This document shows positions 11,327 to 22,866 of a DNA stretch of 64,000 nt, piece after piece. Both the position numbers and the translations under genes were made by a program. How positions within the stretch are numbered: position 1 is the stretch's first letter; the number at the start of each line of letters is the position of its first letter. The stretch is from Myotis daubentonii (Eukaryota; Chordata; Mammalia; Chiroptera; Vespertilionidae): positions 68,677,623 through 68,741,622 of the forward strand of contig NC_081861.1 in the NCBI RefSeq assembly GCF_963259705.1. The letters are read 5' to 3'. Below the pieces are notes generated by a model. It made no database searches. It was given only the letters and a program-made list of their open reading frames with translations, and was not told the origin of the DNA.

Positions 11327-11708
11327 GAAGAAGAAGAGGAAGAAAAAGGTAAAGATACAAATTATGAACAACAAATATGCATCTATCAACAAGTGAATCT
11401 AGGAATCAAGTGAATGAATAATCTGATGAACAGAATGAACTGTTGATTATAATAGGGTCAGGGACATAGAAAGGGAATGGACTGACTATTCTTGGGGGGG
11501 AAAGGGGTGTGGGAGATGTGGGAAAAGACTGGACAAAAATCGTGCACCTATGGATGAGGACAGTGGGTGGGGAGTGAGGGCGGAGGGTGGGGCGGGAACT
11601 GGGAGGAGGGGAGTTATGGGGGGGGGAAAAAGGAACAAATGTAATAATCTGAACAATAAAGATTTAATTAAAAAAATAAAATAAAATAAAATAAAAAGGA
11701 AAAAAAAA
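11327..11708 (+). other. HAL1-like 3'UTR with G-rich tract and poly(A) signal
   Basis: It follows the ORF1 stop directly. A G-rich strand at about 11493-11628 has many runs of 3-9 G, resembling the polypurine tract of L1 3'UTRs. AATAAA at 11655-11660 precedes an A-rich tail of repeated aaaat units. No frame similar to ORF2 occurs in any phase. Confidence 0.8.
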
Positions 11709-12038
11709 GAAATCTAGAATAATGTATTTGAAGGGGTGACATGGTGTTGAAAACATTGTATCATAATTCATAGCTGACTTTAAGGTATCAATTTCCTTAC
11801 AGTAAAATTAGAAAATTTACATGCCTCCTGAAATATAAAATATGTTTTAAGTGCAGTAGTTCCCCATACCCTCAAGTGATATATTCCAAAATCCTCAGCA
11901 ATGCCTGAAACTACAAATAGTACTGAACCTTATATATATTTTCCCTATACTTACATAAGTTTAATTTGTACATTAGGCACAATAAGAGATTAACAGCAAT
12001 AAGTGATAATAAAATAGAGCAAGTGTAACAATATATGG

Positions 12039-12287
12039 TTAAAAAATATGAGTGTAATCTTTCTCAGCAAAACTACTGTAAATTTCTTTTCCCTTCTTCA
12101 CAATTACAAGGGTAAAAGATTCATTTTTACTGTAGATTTCTGAAACCTCACCATATATTTTTTCTTTCAATATTAAGTTGAGAATTTTCACCTTTTCAGT
12201 TAAAGGAAGCATGTTACAGCTTCTCCTTGTCATATCTGAATTACCAGCATCACTACTCTTGTGCTTTGGGGACATTATTAAGTACAA
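12039..12287 (-). pseudogene. Tigger transposase N-terminal fragment
   Basis: The minus-strand reading holds MSPKHKSSDAGNSDM from residue 5, then LPLTEKVKILNLILKEK and SEIYSKNESF. This is the CENP-B-type N-terminal helix-turn-helix start shared by Tigger transposases and their domesticated TIGD/JRK relatives. Only about 80 residues remain, so the catalytic DDE part is absent. Confidence 0.75.
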
Positions 12288-12364
12288 TAAGGGTTACTTG
12301 AACACAAGCACTGAGATATGCCACAGTTCCTTTGATAACCAAGATGTCTATTAAGTGTCTAAAG

Positions 12365-12589
12365 CAGTGGTTCTCAACCTTCTTAATGCTGCGACCCTTT
12401 AATACAGTTCCTCATGTTGTGGTGACCCCCAACCATAAAGTTATTTTCGTTGCTACTTCATAACTGTAATTTTGCTACTGTTATGAATCATAATGTAAAT
12501 ATCTGATATGCAGGATGGTCATAGGCGACCCTTGTGAAAGGGTCATTCAACCCCCAAAGGGGTCATGACCCACAGGTTGAGAACCGCTG
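12365..12589. mobile_element. SPIN non-autonomous hAT transposon
   Basis: The 225-bp element has ends cagtggttctcaacc and ggttgagaaccgctg. The interior has the recognised SPIN layout ('gtggtgacccccaaccataaag', 'tacttcataactgtaat', 'gggtcattcaacccccaaag'). The flanking octamers gtctaaag and gtaatgga do not match, so the duplication has decayed. It lies inside an older Tigger element. Confidence 0.9.
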
Positions 12590-13007
12590 GTAATGGATGA
12601 GAAGGGTATATAGCTTGAATACACTGTACAAAGGGATATTTCATGTCATGTAATCAGAATGATGTGCAACTTAAAACTATGGATTATTTATTTCTAAAAT
12701 TTTTAATTTAATATTTTCAGCCTGAGGTTGACCATTGGTAACTGAAATAACAAAAAGTGGAACTGTGGATAAGGGGAAACTACTGTGCTTAAGTCTTCAG
12801 GAAAAAAAATGTGTGACACCATTAAATGAAGTATAGAATATAACAATCAACATCAGAATCTTATAATCAGTTTGTTTATGCAACCCATTTAAGTGGTCTT
12901 CATTTCATATTTCTTTATCAAAGGCAGTTGGATATCAGGGAGTTAATTAAATATATCTTAGTTTGCAACTAAACATAATTTTATTTTCCAGCTTCTTTAT
13001 AGCTATA

Positions 13008-13177
13008 CTAGAGGCCTGATGCACAAAATTTGTGTAAGGGGTTCAGCCCTCACAGCCACAGTGGCTTGTCTTGGCCCTCACAGCCCTGGCTTTGTCTGGA
13101 AGGTCGTCCAGAAGGACATCTGGAAGGACATTCGGCTCTCAAGTCTAATTATCATATTACACTTTTATTATTATAGA
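13008..13177 (-). mobile_element. Short Helitron (HeliBat-type)
   Basis: On the plus strand it begins ctagaggcctgatgcac with an aaaatttgtg hairpin arm and ends in cttttattattataga, the reverse complement of a TC-start, A/T-rich 5' end. It is 170 bp with A and T flanking, as expected for A/T host sites. Confidence 0.8.
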
Positions 13178-13379
13178 TGCACTTTGTGTTCCTCTATATA
13201 ATCATTTGGTGACTTAAGTAAAATAGTATTTTCAACTAAAAGTAATCTTTTATATAAAGTTCTAAATGTCTTTATTTATAATTCATTAAATTGTGTGGGG
13301 TTTTTTTAATGTACACATCCTTGAATTGTTTGGAGCATGACTTTGTTCTCTGTTAACCATTTACTTCATTATAATTTCA

Positions 13380-13560
13380 CTAGAGGCCTGGTGCATGAAT
13401 TCATGAACAGGTGGGCTCTGACCAGCCCACCCTGATAGGGGCCAATCAGCCCAGGCCTGTTAGGGAGAGTGGACGTGGGAGGTTGGCCAGCCGGCCCCAC
13501 TCCCTGGTCAAACTCCTGGTCGAGGGGACAATTTGAATATTAGCTTTTTATTATATAGGA
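13380..13560 (-). mobile_element. Short Helitron (HeliBat-type)
   Basis: It begins ctagaggcctggtgcatg (reverse of the 3' end) and ends attatatagga (reverse of TCCTATATAAT). It is 181 bp, in the same orientation as the copy 200 bp upstream, with a distinct interior. Confidence 0.85.
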
Positions 13561-14034
13561 TTATTAACAGCAAAACTCTTCTTGTACCTGGCCAAAAAAT
13601 GCTTCTGAACAAAATCTTGTCATCAAAAGATAGCTTGTTCCCCCTCATAAACCAGGAAAATATATTAGCATCCATGAATGGCTTATACTAGCAGATCTCC
13701 TGTTTAAAAAAATATATTTAAAACCTACTAAATTTAGTGATTAAAAATTTAAAATATTTAAATTTATTATTGCTTATCTTTCTTACAGAACCCACTATGT
13801 AAATATGATAATGATTCATATACAAGAAAAGAAATAGGGAAATAGAAAATGATTTCAGTGTGAAAAAGAAAAGAGATAAAATTTTATTTTTTAAATGGCA
13901 TATGAATGAGATGTAAATAAAGCAATTCCAGATGGTAGAAGTTGTATATGAGAAAGTATTCACATTAGCAGTATCGTTGTCATATGGAGGGCCAAGAGGA
14001 AGCAAAGACAAATGAAGTGAATGAAAACTTTGAT
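13561..14034. other. Unique AT-rich sequence
   Basis: No gene or recognised repeat was found. The minus-strand frames here are low-complexity Ser/Phe-rich chance frames. Confidence 0.5.
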
Positions 14035-14275
14035 TCAAGAGATGAACAAAACAGATCCAGAGACAAAGAAGCATCGATCAGACCATCAAACCTCAGAGGG
14101 AAGGTAGGGGAGGGTGGGGGTAAGGGGAAGAGATCAACCAAAGGACTTGTATGCAAGCATATAAGCCTAACCAATGAACACAGATAATAGGGGGGTGAGG
14201 GCATGAGTGGGGGAGTTGGGGGGTAATGGGGGGATAAGGACACATATGTAATACCTTAATCAATAAAAAAAATTT
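14035..14275 (+). mobile_element. 5'-truncated L1 3'UTR
   Basis: It carries 'gatccagagacaaagaagcat', 'aaaggacttgtatgcaagcat' and 'acatatgtaatacctt' before an A-run. These match the last ~240 bp of the other young L1 copies at 9.5, 21.7, 30.0 and 50.9 kb. Confidence 0.8.
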
Positions 14276-15953
14276 TTTAAGAGATAGCTAAAGAAAGTAA
14301 ATGGAAGTTTGTTCATTTGTTTGTTTTTAAATTGAGATGATTATTTTTAATGTAATAAATGTTTTCTTCCTTACTATCATTAGTATAAAATTATTAATGC
14401 CATAATTGCAGAAATAAATGTAGATTCAGTGGCATTGATTGAGAGGAGAATAATGGTCAGATTTTTCTCTGTATACATATATAAAATATGCATGACAAGA
14501 GGTATGTTGGAGGTTTCAAAATATGCTTTTGAAAGGGTATAAAGCAATTTTAGAGAAAATGGGGAACACTATAATTAATCTTAAGCTATATAGTTAAAAC
14601 AGTAACTATTATTTATAGAATATTTTTCTTTAAGGCACTCAGCAAATTTCATATTTCTCTTATTTTATTCATTTTATACTGCCCCTACTGATAGAAAAGA
14701 ATAATTTAAATTTTATCCATTATATAGGAGAGGAATTGGAAGCATAGATAAGTTTGAAATTAAGATAATAAAAAGACATGTAAATACCACCACTAGCACA
14801 GAAATTGACATTTTTGTCTAAAATGTATTATTTATGCTCTCAAATAGTTTTGAAAATAACATTTGTAAAAGGTATTAATGCCGTAATTGCAGACTAGTAA
14901 AATAGTATGGTATATAGATTAATTAAAAATTAATTAAGGTGCTTGATAAAAATCTACTAAAAGTAGACTTGGAAATTTTACTTTTTCTGAAACTATTAAG
15001 ATTTAAAATACATGTTTTTAATGGCAAAGTGACCAATGCAAGAAAATTTTTTTAATATAGTAAATATTTTCCTCCTTACTATCATTAGTATAACATATAC
15101 TCTCAATACTGCCTGCTATTAAGCTCCTTAGAGACAGTAACTATTTTTAAATATATTTTTATCCCTCAAGACTTTGTATATTGAACACCCATTAAGTATA
15201 TGTTAAATTTAGATGACTGTAATTAGGTGAATATATTAGTAACCAGTTATTGATACAACCAAGATAATATTTAGTATAAAAGCTTTTCATTCTTTAGAAT
15301 TTCACTTCATTCTATTGGCGAATCTTAAAATAACAGATTTCTAAATTCAAAATAGCAAGAGGATGAGATATGTTCATGAGCATATCCTCCACAGAATAAA
15401 ATTCCCAATTAAATGAGACCTCAAGGACAAATGTAATTTAGATTACATAATCCAAAGCTTCATTTTATAATATTCAACTTTTAAAACTCCTTGTTTACTA
15501 GAACAAGCTTTAAAATTTCTTTTCCAAAAGGCCTTTCATTTGTATTTACTATTATATAACTTTGTACTACTTTTCTTAGTTTACCTGCAAGTATAGAGAT
15601 GCCTACATGTAGCAATTAAAATATATTACCACTAAACAGTCTTTAAATTTACAAAAAAAGAGCAATAAGTTTCTTATGATTGGTATCTAGAATAACTGCT
15701 TTTATTTCACAGCAAATGAAAAACATTTGGACAGTTATAGTTCATTGTTTTAGTTTCTAAAAGAAACATTTGTTTCTGCATGCATGTGGATATTCTATTT
15801 TGATGCACTGAAATCTCTAGCAATAAATATTTAACATTTTGTGGATGAAACACATCACATTTTTGTAAGAGGAAACTGATGGATATATAATAATTTCTGC
15901 AAACAAAAAATGCAGAAATAGTTAAGACAATTCAGCTTTCTTTTATAATTAAA
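14276..15953. other. Unique AT-rich sequence
   Basis: No coding region or confident repeat was found. It is probably intronic or intergenic. Two related words 'ttccttactatcattagtataa' type occur near 14366 and 15071, embedded in a loose repeat. Confidence 0.45.
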
Positions 15954-16430
15954 CTAGAGGCCCGGTGCACAAATTCATGCACCAGTAGGATCCCTCAGCC
16001 TGGCCTGCAGGATCGGGCTAAAACTAGCTCTCCAACATCCCCCAAAGGGCCCAAGGATTGCAAGAAGGTGCAAGCTAGGCCGAGGGACCCTCACCTGTGC
16101 ACAATCGGGGCCAGGGAGGGACACCGGAGGTTAGCCAGCTGGCGAGGGACTGCAGGAGGGCTCCAGGGTGTGTCTGGCCCATTTCACTCAGTCCTGATCA
16201 GCTGGACCCCAGCAGCATGCTAACCTACCGGTCAGAGCATCTGCCCTGTGGTGGTCAGTGCATGTCATAGCGACTGGTTGACCAGTCTATTGTCTGACCC
16301 CTGGTGGTCAGTTCAAGTCATAGTGAGCGGGTGAGTGGACTTAGCATATCATTAGCATATTATGCTTTGATTGGTTGAACGCCCAACCGGGCAACAGGGC
16401 ACTTAGCATATTAGGATTTATTATATAGGA
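15954..16430 (-). mobile_element. Helitron (HeliBat-type), 477 bp
   Basis: It begins ctagaggcccggtgcac with the hairpin aaattcatgcac partner and ends ttattatatagga (TC start on the minus strand). Flanking A and T are as expected. The interior has the GC-rich 'caggccaggctgaggga'-type block (reversed) common to the group. It has no coding content. Confidence 0.88.
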
Positions 16431-18247
16431 TTGAACATAATACTTTCCTTCCTCTGGTAACCTCTACCTACAGTCAGAAATGAAAAGAAAGTTCAACAAA
16501 GATGTACTAAAATTTAATTTGTGGTCAAAGTAATTTCTTTAATCTATTATGCTAGTGTATTATTTAATTATTCACACATTTTAATTGATTTATTAAGAAG
16601 ATTATAAAGTGATAAATTCAAAGACTGTTAATTTCTTTAGTATTTGATTTTGAAATAAAAACTCATTTTATGTGTGTTTTATAGTTTTTGCTGTAACTTT
16701 GATAATTTCTTCAAAAATGGATAGATTCACATAAAGCATAAGGCATGTTGAATGAGAAAAGCATAAAGCTATATAAATTATTTTATAGACAAACTAAAAC
16801 GAAATCAGAATGTTTCTCCCAAAATGATCTTATTGCTTTTATCATCAGTTCTAAATAGGAAATCATTACCTCTGATATGAAACCATTTCAAAGCCATCAA
16901 ATTTTTTTGGTCTTGTCTAAATGAAAACTCATATTTCAGTTCATTCAGAGGGTGCCTCCATAGCACTAAGTGTTGCTATAATGTAACCAATATAAAGTGG
17001 TGTAGACAAAAAAATAACTTATTCCAAATAAACTACACACTTGATACATTTATTATCTTAGATTATTTGCACTGATCAGAATTATGGAAGCCAAGTAGAT
17101 TTGTTTAATGAAAGCTCATGTTTTCATTAAGGAGGTCTGTATAAATATATATTTATGTTGGGCTTTAAGTCATACCATTTGGCAGTCACAAAATTATGCA
17201 TCATATTGGTTTTTATTTAGATACAGTGAACAATGGAACAACAGATAAATAAATCTGTACCTAATAACAATCAACATTAAAATTTAGCAGCATTTCTTAT
17301 ACTTAGTTGGTATTATCAGGTCAAAGGGCAGGATGTGAGTAAAGTAATCAGCCTTGGAAACACATTTGTTCCTCAGAGTCTCAATTTATAAATGCTAAAA
17401 CTGATCTAAAATGCTCTATGTATATGTGCCCCATGCAGGACTATTAATAACAGGTGTATTTAATGAAATATGTTAGTAGGCTATGAATATTAACCAGGAC
17501 TCTGATAATGGCAATGAAGTTAAAGGTAACTTAATCCTATAAGTGCCATGCTCTAATTTTAATAAGAATTGACAGCACTAAAAAAGATCCATCTGTAAAG
17601 AGAATAAGCTTTATGTTGTCATTTTCCCAAAAATGGAGATGTACTTTGATAACAATCCCCTCCTTTCAGGGACCTAATAGTCATTAGCATTTGATCATCA
17701 TTTCTTTGCCTTTTTAGCATAGATAAAAATGTTAATCAACATGCCATAGAATTCAACGAATATAAAATCAAGTTATCTTAATGTTGATAGGTTGAACTTC
17801 TAAGAAAAATTTATTTTTGTACTTGAAAAAATTAGAAAATCACTATAGTTAATCTCTTGTGAGCCTCTAAGAGGCAACTATGCAACCAAAAACAATTAAA
17901 TACATTGTTTGTTATAGCATAATCTGCCTGAAAAGCCATTAATGAATCTTTACTCACTCCTGATATAACACACCATTTTGAGGTATGGTTACATAAAATA
18001 GATATTAACTCCTTCAGAATAATAAAGTAAGTATTATTTTTCTCCACAATATATTATTTAATGCCTCATTCCTGGCAATTTGATTCAAGATTAACAAATT
18101 GAATGGTAGATAATATTTTCAAAATTTGGATTTTCTAATTTAAGATTTCAAAACAAATCTAACTCTAACCTTAGTTTATAATTCCAAGTTCTTGATCAAC
18201 AGGGAATATGTTTTTTTCTCTTTTAGTTTTAAAAATAAAGACCAAAA
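16431..18247. other. Unique AT-rich sequence
   Basis: No gene or clear repeat was found. It may be intronic if the protocadherin gene extends this far. Short frames present are not supported. Confidence 0.45.
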
Positions 18248-18426
18248 AAGTATTTTGTTTTAAATTTTAAAATATAGAAACAATGGCCCCAAACCTTGAC
18301 TGTGGGAAAAGAATCTACCCAAGAAAAATAGAGGTTGATGCAAAAGATGAGGATGCTTGATGGGATGGGCGAAAATGGTTGAGAACTTTGAGTGGGATCA
18401 CCAATCTGGGAAACACTTGATCTTCA
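18248..18426. repeat. Left copy of ~180-bp direct repeat flanking an L1
   Basis: The segment from aagtattttg to gatcttca recurs at 21959-22138 with about eight differences, including a 1-base length change. L1 sequence starts at the next base and the second copy begins right after the L1 A-rich tail. It therefore behaves as a very long target-site duplication. Confidence 0.9.
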
Positions 18427-21400
18427 AATAGACCATATATTGGGTGACAAGCAAAGTATCCCCAAATTCAAGAAGATTGAAATCATAAAAAGCATGTTTG
18501 CACACCACGATGGCATAATATTAGAAATAAACTACAATAAAAACAACCCGAAATATTCAAACACCTGGAAGCTGAATAGCATGATATTAAATATTGATTT
18601 GGTTACCAATGAGATCAAAGAAGAAATTGAAAACATCCTGGAAACTAATGACAATGAAAAAAAAACAATCCAAAACCTATGGGACACAATGAAAGCAGTC
18701 CTGACAGGGAAGTTTATAGCTCTACAGGCCTATCTCAAAAAACAAGAAAAAATGGTAGTAAATCATCTAACTCTACAACTCAAAGAATTAGAAAGAGATC
18801 AACAAGAAAACCCCAGAGTGAGCAGAAGGAAGTAGATAATAAAGATTAGAGAAGAAATAAATGACATAGAGACCAAAAAAAAAAAAAAATACAGAAAATC
18901 AATGAAACCAAGAGCTGGTTCTTTGAAAGGATTAACAAGATTGACAAACCTCTAGACAGACTCACCAAGAAGCAAAGAGAGAGGACCCAAATAAACAAAA
19001 TAAAAAATGATAGAGGCAAAATAACAACAGACCCCACAGAAATACAAACGATTGTTAAAAAATACTATGGACAACTCTACTCCAACAAACTAGACAACCT
19101 GGAGGAAATGGACAAATTCCTAGAAAAATACAACATTCCAAAACTTAATCAAGAAGAATCTAAAAATCTCAACAGGCCAATAACTATGGAAGAAATTGAT
19201 GCAGTCATCAAAAAGCTTCCATCAAACAAAAGCCCAGGACCAGACTGCTCCACAGGAGAGTTTTACCAAACATTCAAGGAAGAACTAAAACCTATCCTCC
19301 TCAGACTACTACAAAAAATTCAAGAGGAAGGAACACTTCCAAGCTCATTTTATGAAGCCAGCATCACCCTAATACCAAAACCAAGTAAAGACAACACAAT
19401 GAAAGAGAATTACAGGCCAATATCCCTCATGAACATAAATGCCAAAATCCTCAACAAAATCTTAGCAAATCAGATCCAGCAGTACATCAGAAAGATGATA
19501 CACCACAACCAAGTAGGATTTATCCCAGGGATGCAAGGATGGTACAATATCCGCAAATCAATAAACGTGATACATCACATAAACAAATTGAAAGAAAAAA
19601 ACCACATGGTCATATCAATTGACACAGAAAAAGCATTTTACAAAATTCTACACCCATTTTTGATATATACTCTCATTAAGGAGGGAGTTGAAGGATCATA
19701 CCTCAACATAATAAAAGCCATATATGACAGGCCCACAGCCAACATCATACTCAATGGACAAAAACTAACACCATTTCCCCTAAGAACAGGAACAAGACAG
19801 GGATGCCCCCTCTCACCACTCCTGTTCAACATAGTACTGGAAGTGTTAGCCATTGCAATTAGGCAAGAAGAAGAAATAAAAGGCATCCAAATTGGAAAAG
19901 AGGAAGTAAAACTGTCCTTATTTGCAGACGACATGATATTATACATACAAAACCCTAGTGACTCCATCAAAAAGCTACTAGACTTAATACATGAATTTGG
20001 CAATGTAGCAGGATACAAAATTAACCCCAAGAAATCTGAGGCATTTCTATACACCAATAGTGAACTTTCAGAAAGAGAGATTATAAAAACAATCCCGTTT
20101 ACCATCGCACCAAAAAAATTAAGCTACCTAGGAATAAACTTAAGTAAAGAGGTAAAAGACCTCTACTCAGAAAACTACAGGACGCTGAAAAAAGATATAG
20201 AGGAAGACATAAACAGATGGAAGAACATACCGTGTTCATGGATTGGTAGAATCAACATCATTAAAATGTCCATACTACCCAAAGCAATCTATAAATTCAA
20301 CGCACTTCCCATTAAAATACCAACGGCATACTTCATAGATCTAGAAAGAACTCTCCAAAAATTCATCTGGAATAAAAAAAGACCCCGAATAGCTGCAGCA
20401 ATCCTGAAAAAGAAAATAGTACGTGGATCTCAATACCAGATATCAAGATGTATTACAAAGCCACTGTTCTCAAAACTGCCTGGTACTGGCACAAGAATAG
20501 GCATATAGATCAATGCAATAGAATAGAGAGCCCAGACATTGGCCCGAACCAATATGCTCAATTAATATTTGACAAAGGAGGCAAGAACATACAATGGAGC
20601 CAAGATAGTCTCTTCAATAAATGGTGTTGGGAAAATTGGACAGATATATGCAAGAAAATGAAACTAGACTACCAACTTACACCGTATACAAAAATAAACT
20701 CAAAATGGATAAAGGACTTAAATGTATGACAGGAAACCATAAAAATTCTAGAAGAATCCAAAGGCAACAAAATCTCAGACATATGCCGAAGCAATTTCTT
20801 CACTGATACAGCTCCTAGGGCACTTGAAATTAAAGAGAAAATGAAAAAATGGGACTACATCAAAATTAAAAGCTTCTGCACAGCAAAAGAAACCATCAAC
20901 AAAACAACAAGAAAACCCACTACGTGGGAAAACATATTTGCCAAGGTCATATCTGATAAGGGCCTAATCTCCAAAATTTATAGGGAACTCATACAACTTA
21001 ACAAAAGGAAGATAAACAATCCAATCAAAAAATGGGCAAAGGACCTAAATAGACACCTTTCAAAAGAGGACATTCAGAAAGCCAAGAGACATATGAAAAC
21101 ATGCTCAAAGTCACTAATCATCTGAGAGATGCAAATCAAAACAACAATGAGGTACCATCTCACACCTGTCAGACTGGTGATCATAAATAAATCAACAAAG
21201 GACAAGTGTCGGAGAGGATGTGGAGGAAAAGGAACACTTGTGTACTGCTGGTGGGAATGCAGACTGGTACAGCCACTATGGAAGACAGTATGGAGTTTCC
21301 TCAAAAAACTGAAAATGGAACTCCCATTTGGCCCTGTGATCCCACTTCTAGGAATATATCCCAAGAAACCAGAAACACCAATCAGAAAGGATATATGCAC

Positions 21401-21644
21401 CCATATGTTCATAGCAGCACAATTCACCATAGCTAAGATCTGGAAACAGCCTAAGTGCCCATCAGTAGATGAATGGATTAGAAAACTGTGGTACATCTGC
21501 ACGATGGAATACTATGCTGCTGTAAAAAGGAAGGAACTCTTACCTTTTGCAACGTCATGGATGGAACTGGAGAGCATTATGCTAAGTGAAATAAGTCAGT
21601 CAATGAAGGAAAAATATCACATGATCTCACTGATTCATGGATAA
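18427..21644 (+). pseudogene. L1 ORF2 (endonuclease end, reverse transcriptase, C-terminal domain)
   Basis: The first ~140 residues carry the endonuclease end (FAHHDGIILEINYN) and linker. An A-run of 15 at about 18874 shifts the frame. From 19108 a 466-residue frame spans the [16 protein letters not shown] at residues ~42-54, NYRPISLMN at 101, [11 protein letters not shown] at 137, [11 protein letters not shown] at 170, [13 protein letters not shown] at 229 and FADDMILYI at 272. The usual AFDKI reads AFYKI, while the first Asp of the motif and both FADD Asp residues are kept. A frameshift occurs near 20450. The C-terminal Cys-rich part resumes at about 21129 ([22 protein letters not shown]) and ends MISLIHG-stop. 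RT activity is unlikely without repair of the breaks. Confidence 0.9.
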
Positions 21645-21917
21645 TAGAGGCCATTATAAACTTTTGAACAGTAATAGATACAGAGGCAGAGCTGCCTCAA
21701 ACAGATTGTCAAACTGCAGCGGGAAGGCCAGGGAGGGTTGAGGGACAGGAGGTAGAGGGGTAAGATATCAACCAAAGGACTTGTATGCATGCATATAAGC
21801 ATAACCAATGGACATAAGACACTGGGGGATAGGGGAGGCTAGGGGACTGTCTAGGGAGGGGGGGAAAATTGACACATTGTAATACCCTTTGTATTACTTT
21901 AAGCAATAAAAAAATAA

Positions 21918-21958
<41 letters not shown>
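18427..21958 (+). mobile_element. 5'-truncated L1 inside a very long target duplication
   Basis: It begins in the endonuclease domain (IDHILGDKQS) and runs through RT, the C-terminal domain, the 3'UTR and an (AAAT)n tail at 21911-21958. It is about 3.5 kb. The open frames are long, so it is the least degraded ORF2 copy in the window. Confidence 0.92.
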
Positions 21959-21960
<2 letters not shown>

Positions 21961-22138
21961 GTATTTTGTTTTAAATTTTAAAATATAGAAACAATGGCCC
22001 CAAACCTTGATTGTGGGAAAAGAATCTACCCAAGAAAAAATTGAGGGTGATTCAAAAGATGAGGATGTTTGATGGGATGGGCCAAAATGGTTGAGAACTT
22101 TGAGTGGGATCACCAATCTGAGAAACACTTGATCTTCA
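21959..22138. repeat. Right copy of ~180-bp direct repeat flanking an L1
   Basis: It is the partner of 18248-18426. Beyond its end the host sequence continues (gctctgtctgcataaac), whereas the left copy is followed by L1. This polarity is that expected of a target duplication. Confidence 0.9.
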
Positions 22139-22824
22139 TGCTCTGTCTGCATAAACTCTCAGCCTTTGAAACATCACCAAGTCTATCATAAGGAAACCAA
22201 TCAACACATTGTCACTGAACTTGTATAGAAATATTACTGCTTATATATAAAGGAAGGTGAAAATTTGAAGCAGAAAATGAAGACATATGTAACAAACTAA
22301 TTTCCCCTGACTTCCAACCATGGGACCATGGGAAGGAGTAGGTCCTTATATCTATATCCAGAGTCAGAATGAGGTGCTTGAGGTATATTTTTATTTGTGA
22401 AAATATTGGCTTCCCAGTCTACAAACATAAAATATGAAAAAACTTTATAAATAACACACTATAAGAATAGTAGTGTGACAGTAAATGTATATTGTAATTT
22501 TCAACTCCTGGCCAAAAGCTCTGTCCAATATTGCTCAATGGTATATGCGTATTAGATAGATAATAGATGAAGATAAAGATATACATATAGTAACATTATG
22601 TATAGTGTATACTATGTACCATATGTAATATGTAAAATAATATGCTTTAAATATACTATTTAATAACATTTAATGAAATGATATATTTAAAATACATATA
22701 CAACATATATTTGTAAAATATACAATGGTATATGTATACACATATATACATATATATATAACATATATATAAATTTATACATATTCAGTATAAGTAGTCC
22801 AAATTAATGGAAATTATATCAAAA
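22139..22824. other. Unique sequence with AT-rich low-complexity tract
   Basis: No gene was found. At 22545-22790 there are imperfect TA/CA-rich repeats (tatacatatata words). Nothing else was identified. Confidence 0.5.
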
Positions 22825-22866
22825 CTAGTAGCCTGGTGCACAAAATTCGTGCACATTGAAAGGGAA

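Larger units (their letters stand above)
9777..11708 (+). mobile_element. Full-length half-L1 (HAL1-like) retrotransposon, ORF1 only
   Basis: The element is 1,932 bp long. It begins ggggagaaccaagatggtgg, like the YY1-containing start of mammalian L1 promoters. It has a 701-bp 5'UTR, one intact ORF1 (10478-11326), a G-rich 3'UTR, an AATAAA at 11655 and an A-rich tail, inside a perfect 16-bp target duplication. No ORF2 (endonuclease, RT) is present, and none appears deleted at a ragged edge: ORF1 runs straight into the 3'UTR. HAL1 elements, L1 relatives with ORF1 alone that use L1 ORF2p in trans, are known in mammals. A single L1 copied from a spliced or internally deleted RNA is the alternative. 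Confidence 0.85.
11854..12785 (-). mobile_element. Tigger (pogo/Tc-mariner type) transposon remnant
   Basis: The ends are inverted repeats: cagtagttcccc at 11854 and, at the right, ggggaaactactg ending at 12785. They are flanked by TG/TG, probably a decayed TA duplication. Words such as 'gcctgaaactacaaatagtac' and 'gttgaccattggtaactgaaat' fit ancient mammalian Tigger elements. It holds a transposase N-terminal trace on the minus strand and is interrupted by a SPIN at 12365-12589. Confidence 0.75.

Noticed and set aside
13718..14243. Minus-strand frames of 118 and 87 codons
   Set aside because: They are low-complexity Phe/Ser/Pro-rich frames from AT-rich host DNA and the antisense of an L1 3'UTR.
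19638..20105. A 155-codon minus-strand frame
   Set aside because: It is the antisense shadow of the L1 reverse transcriptase.
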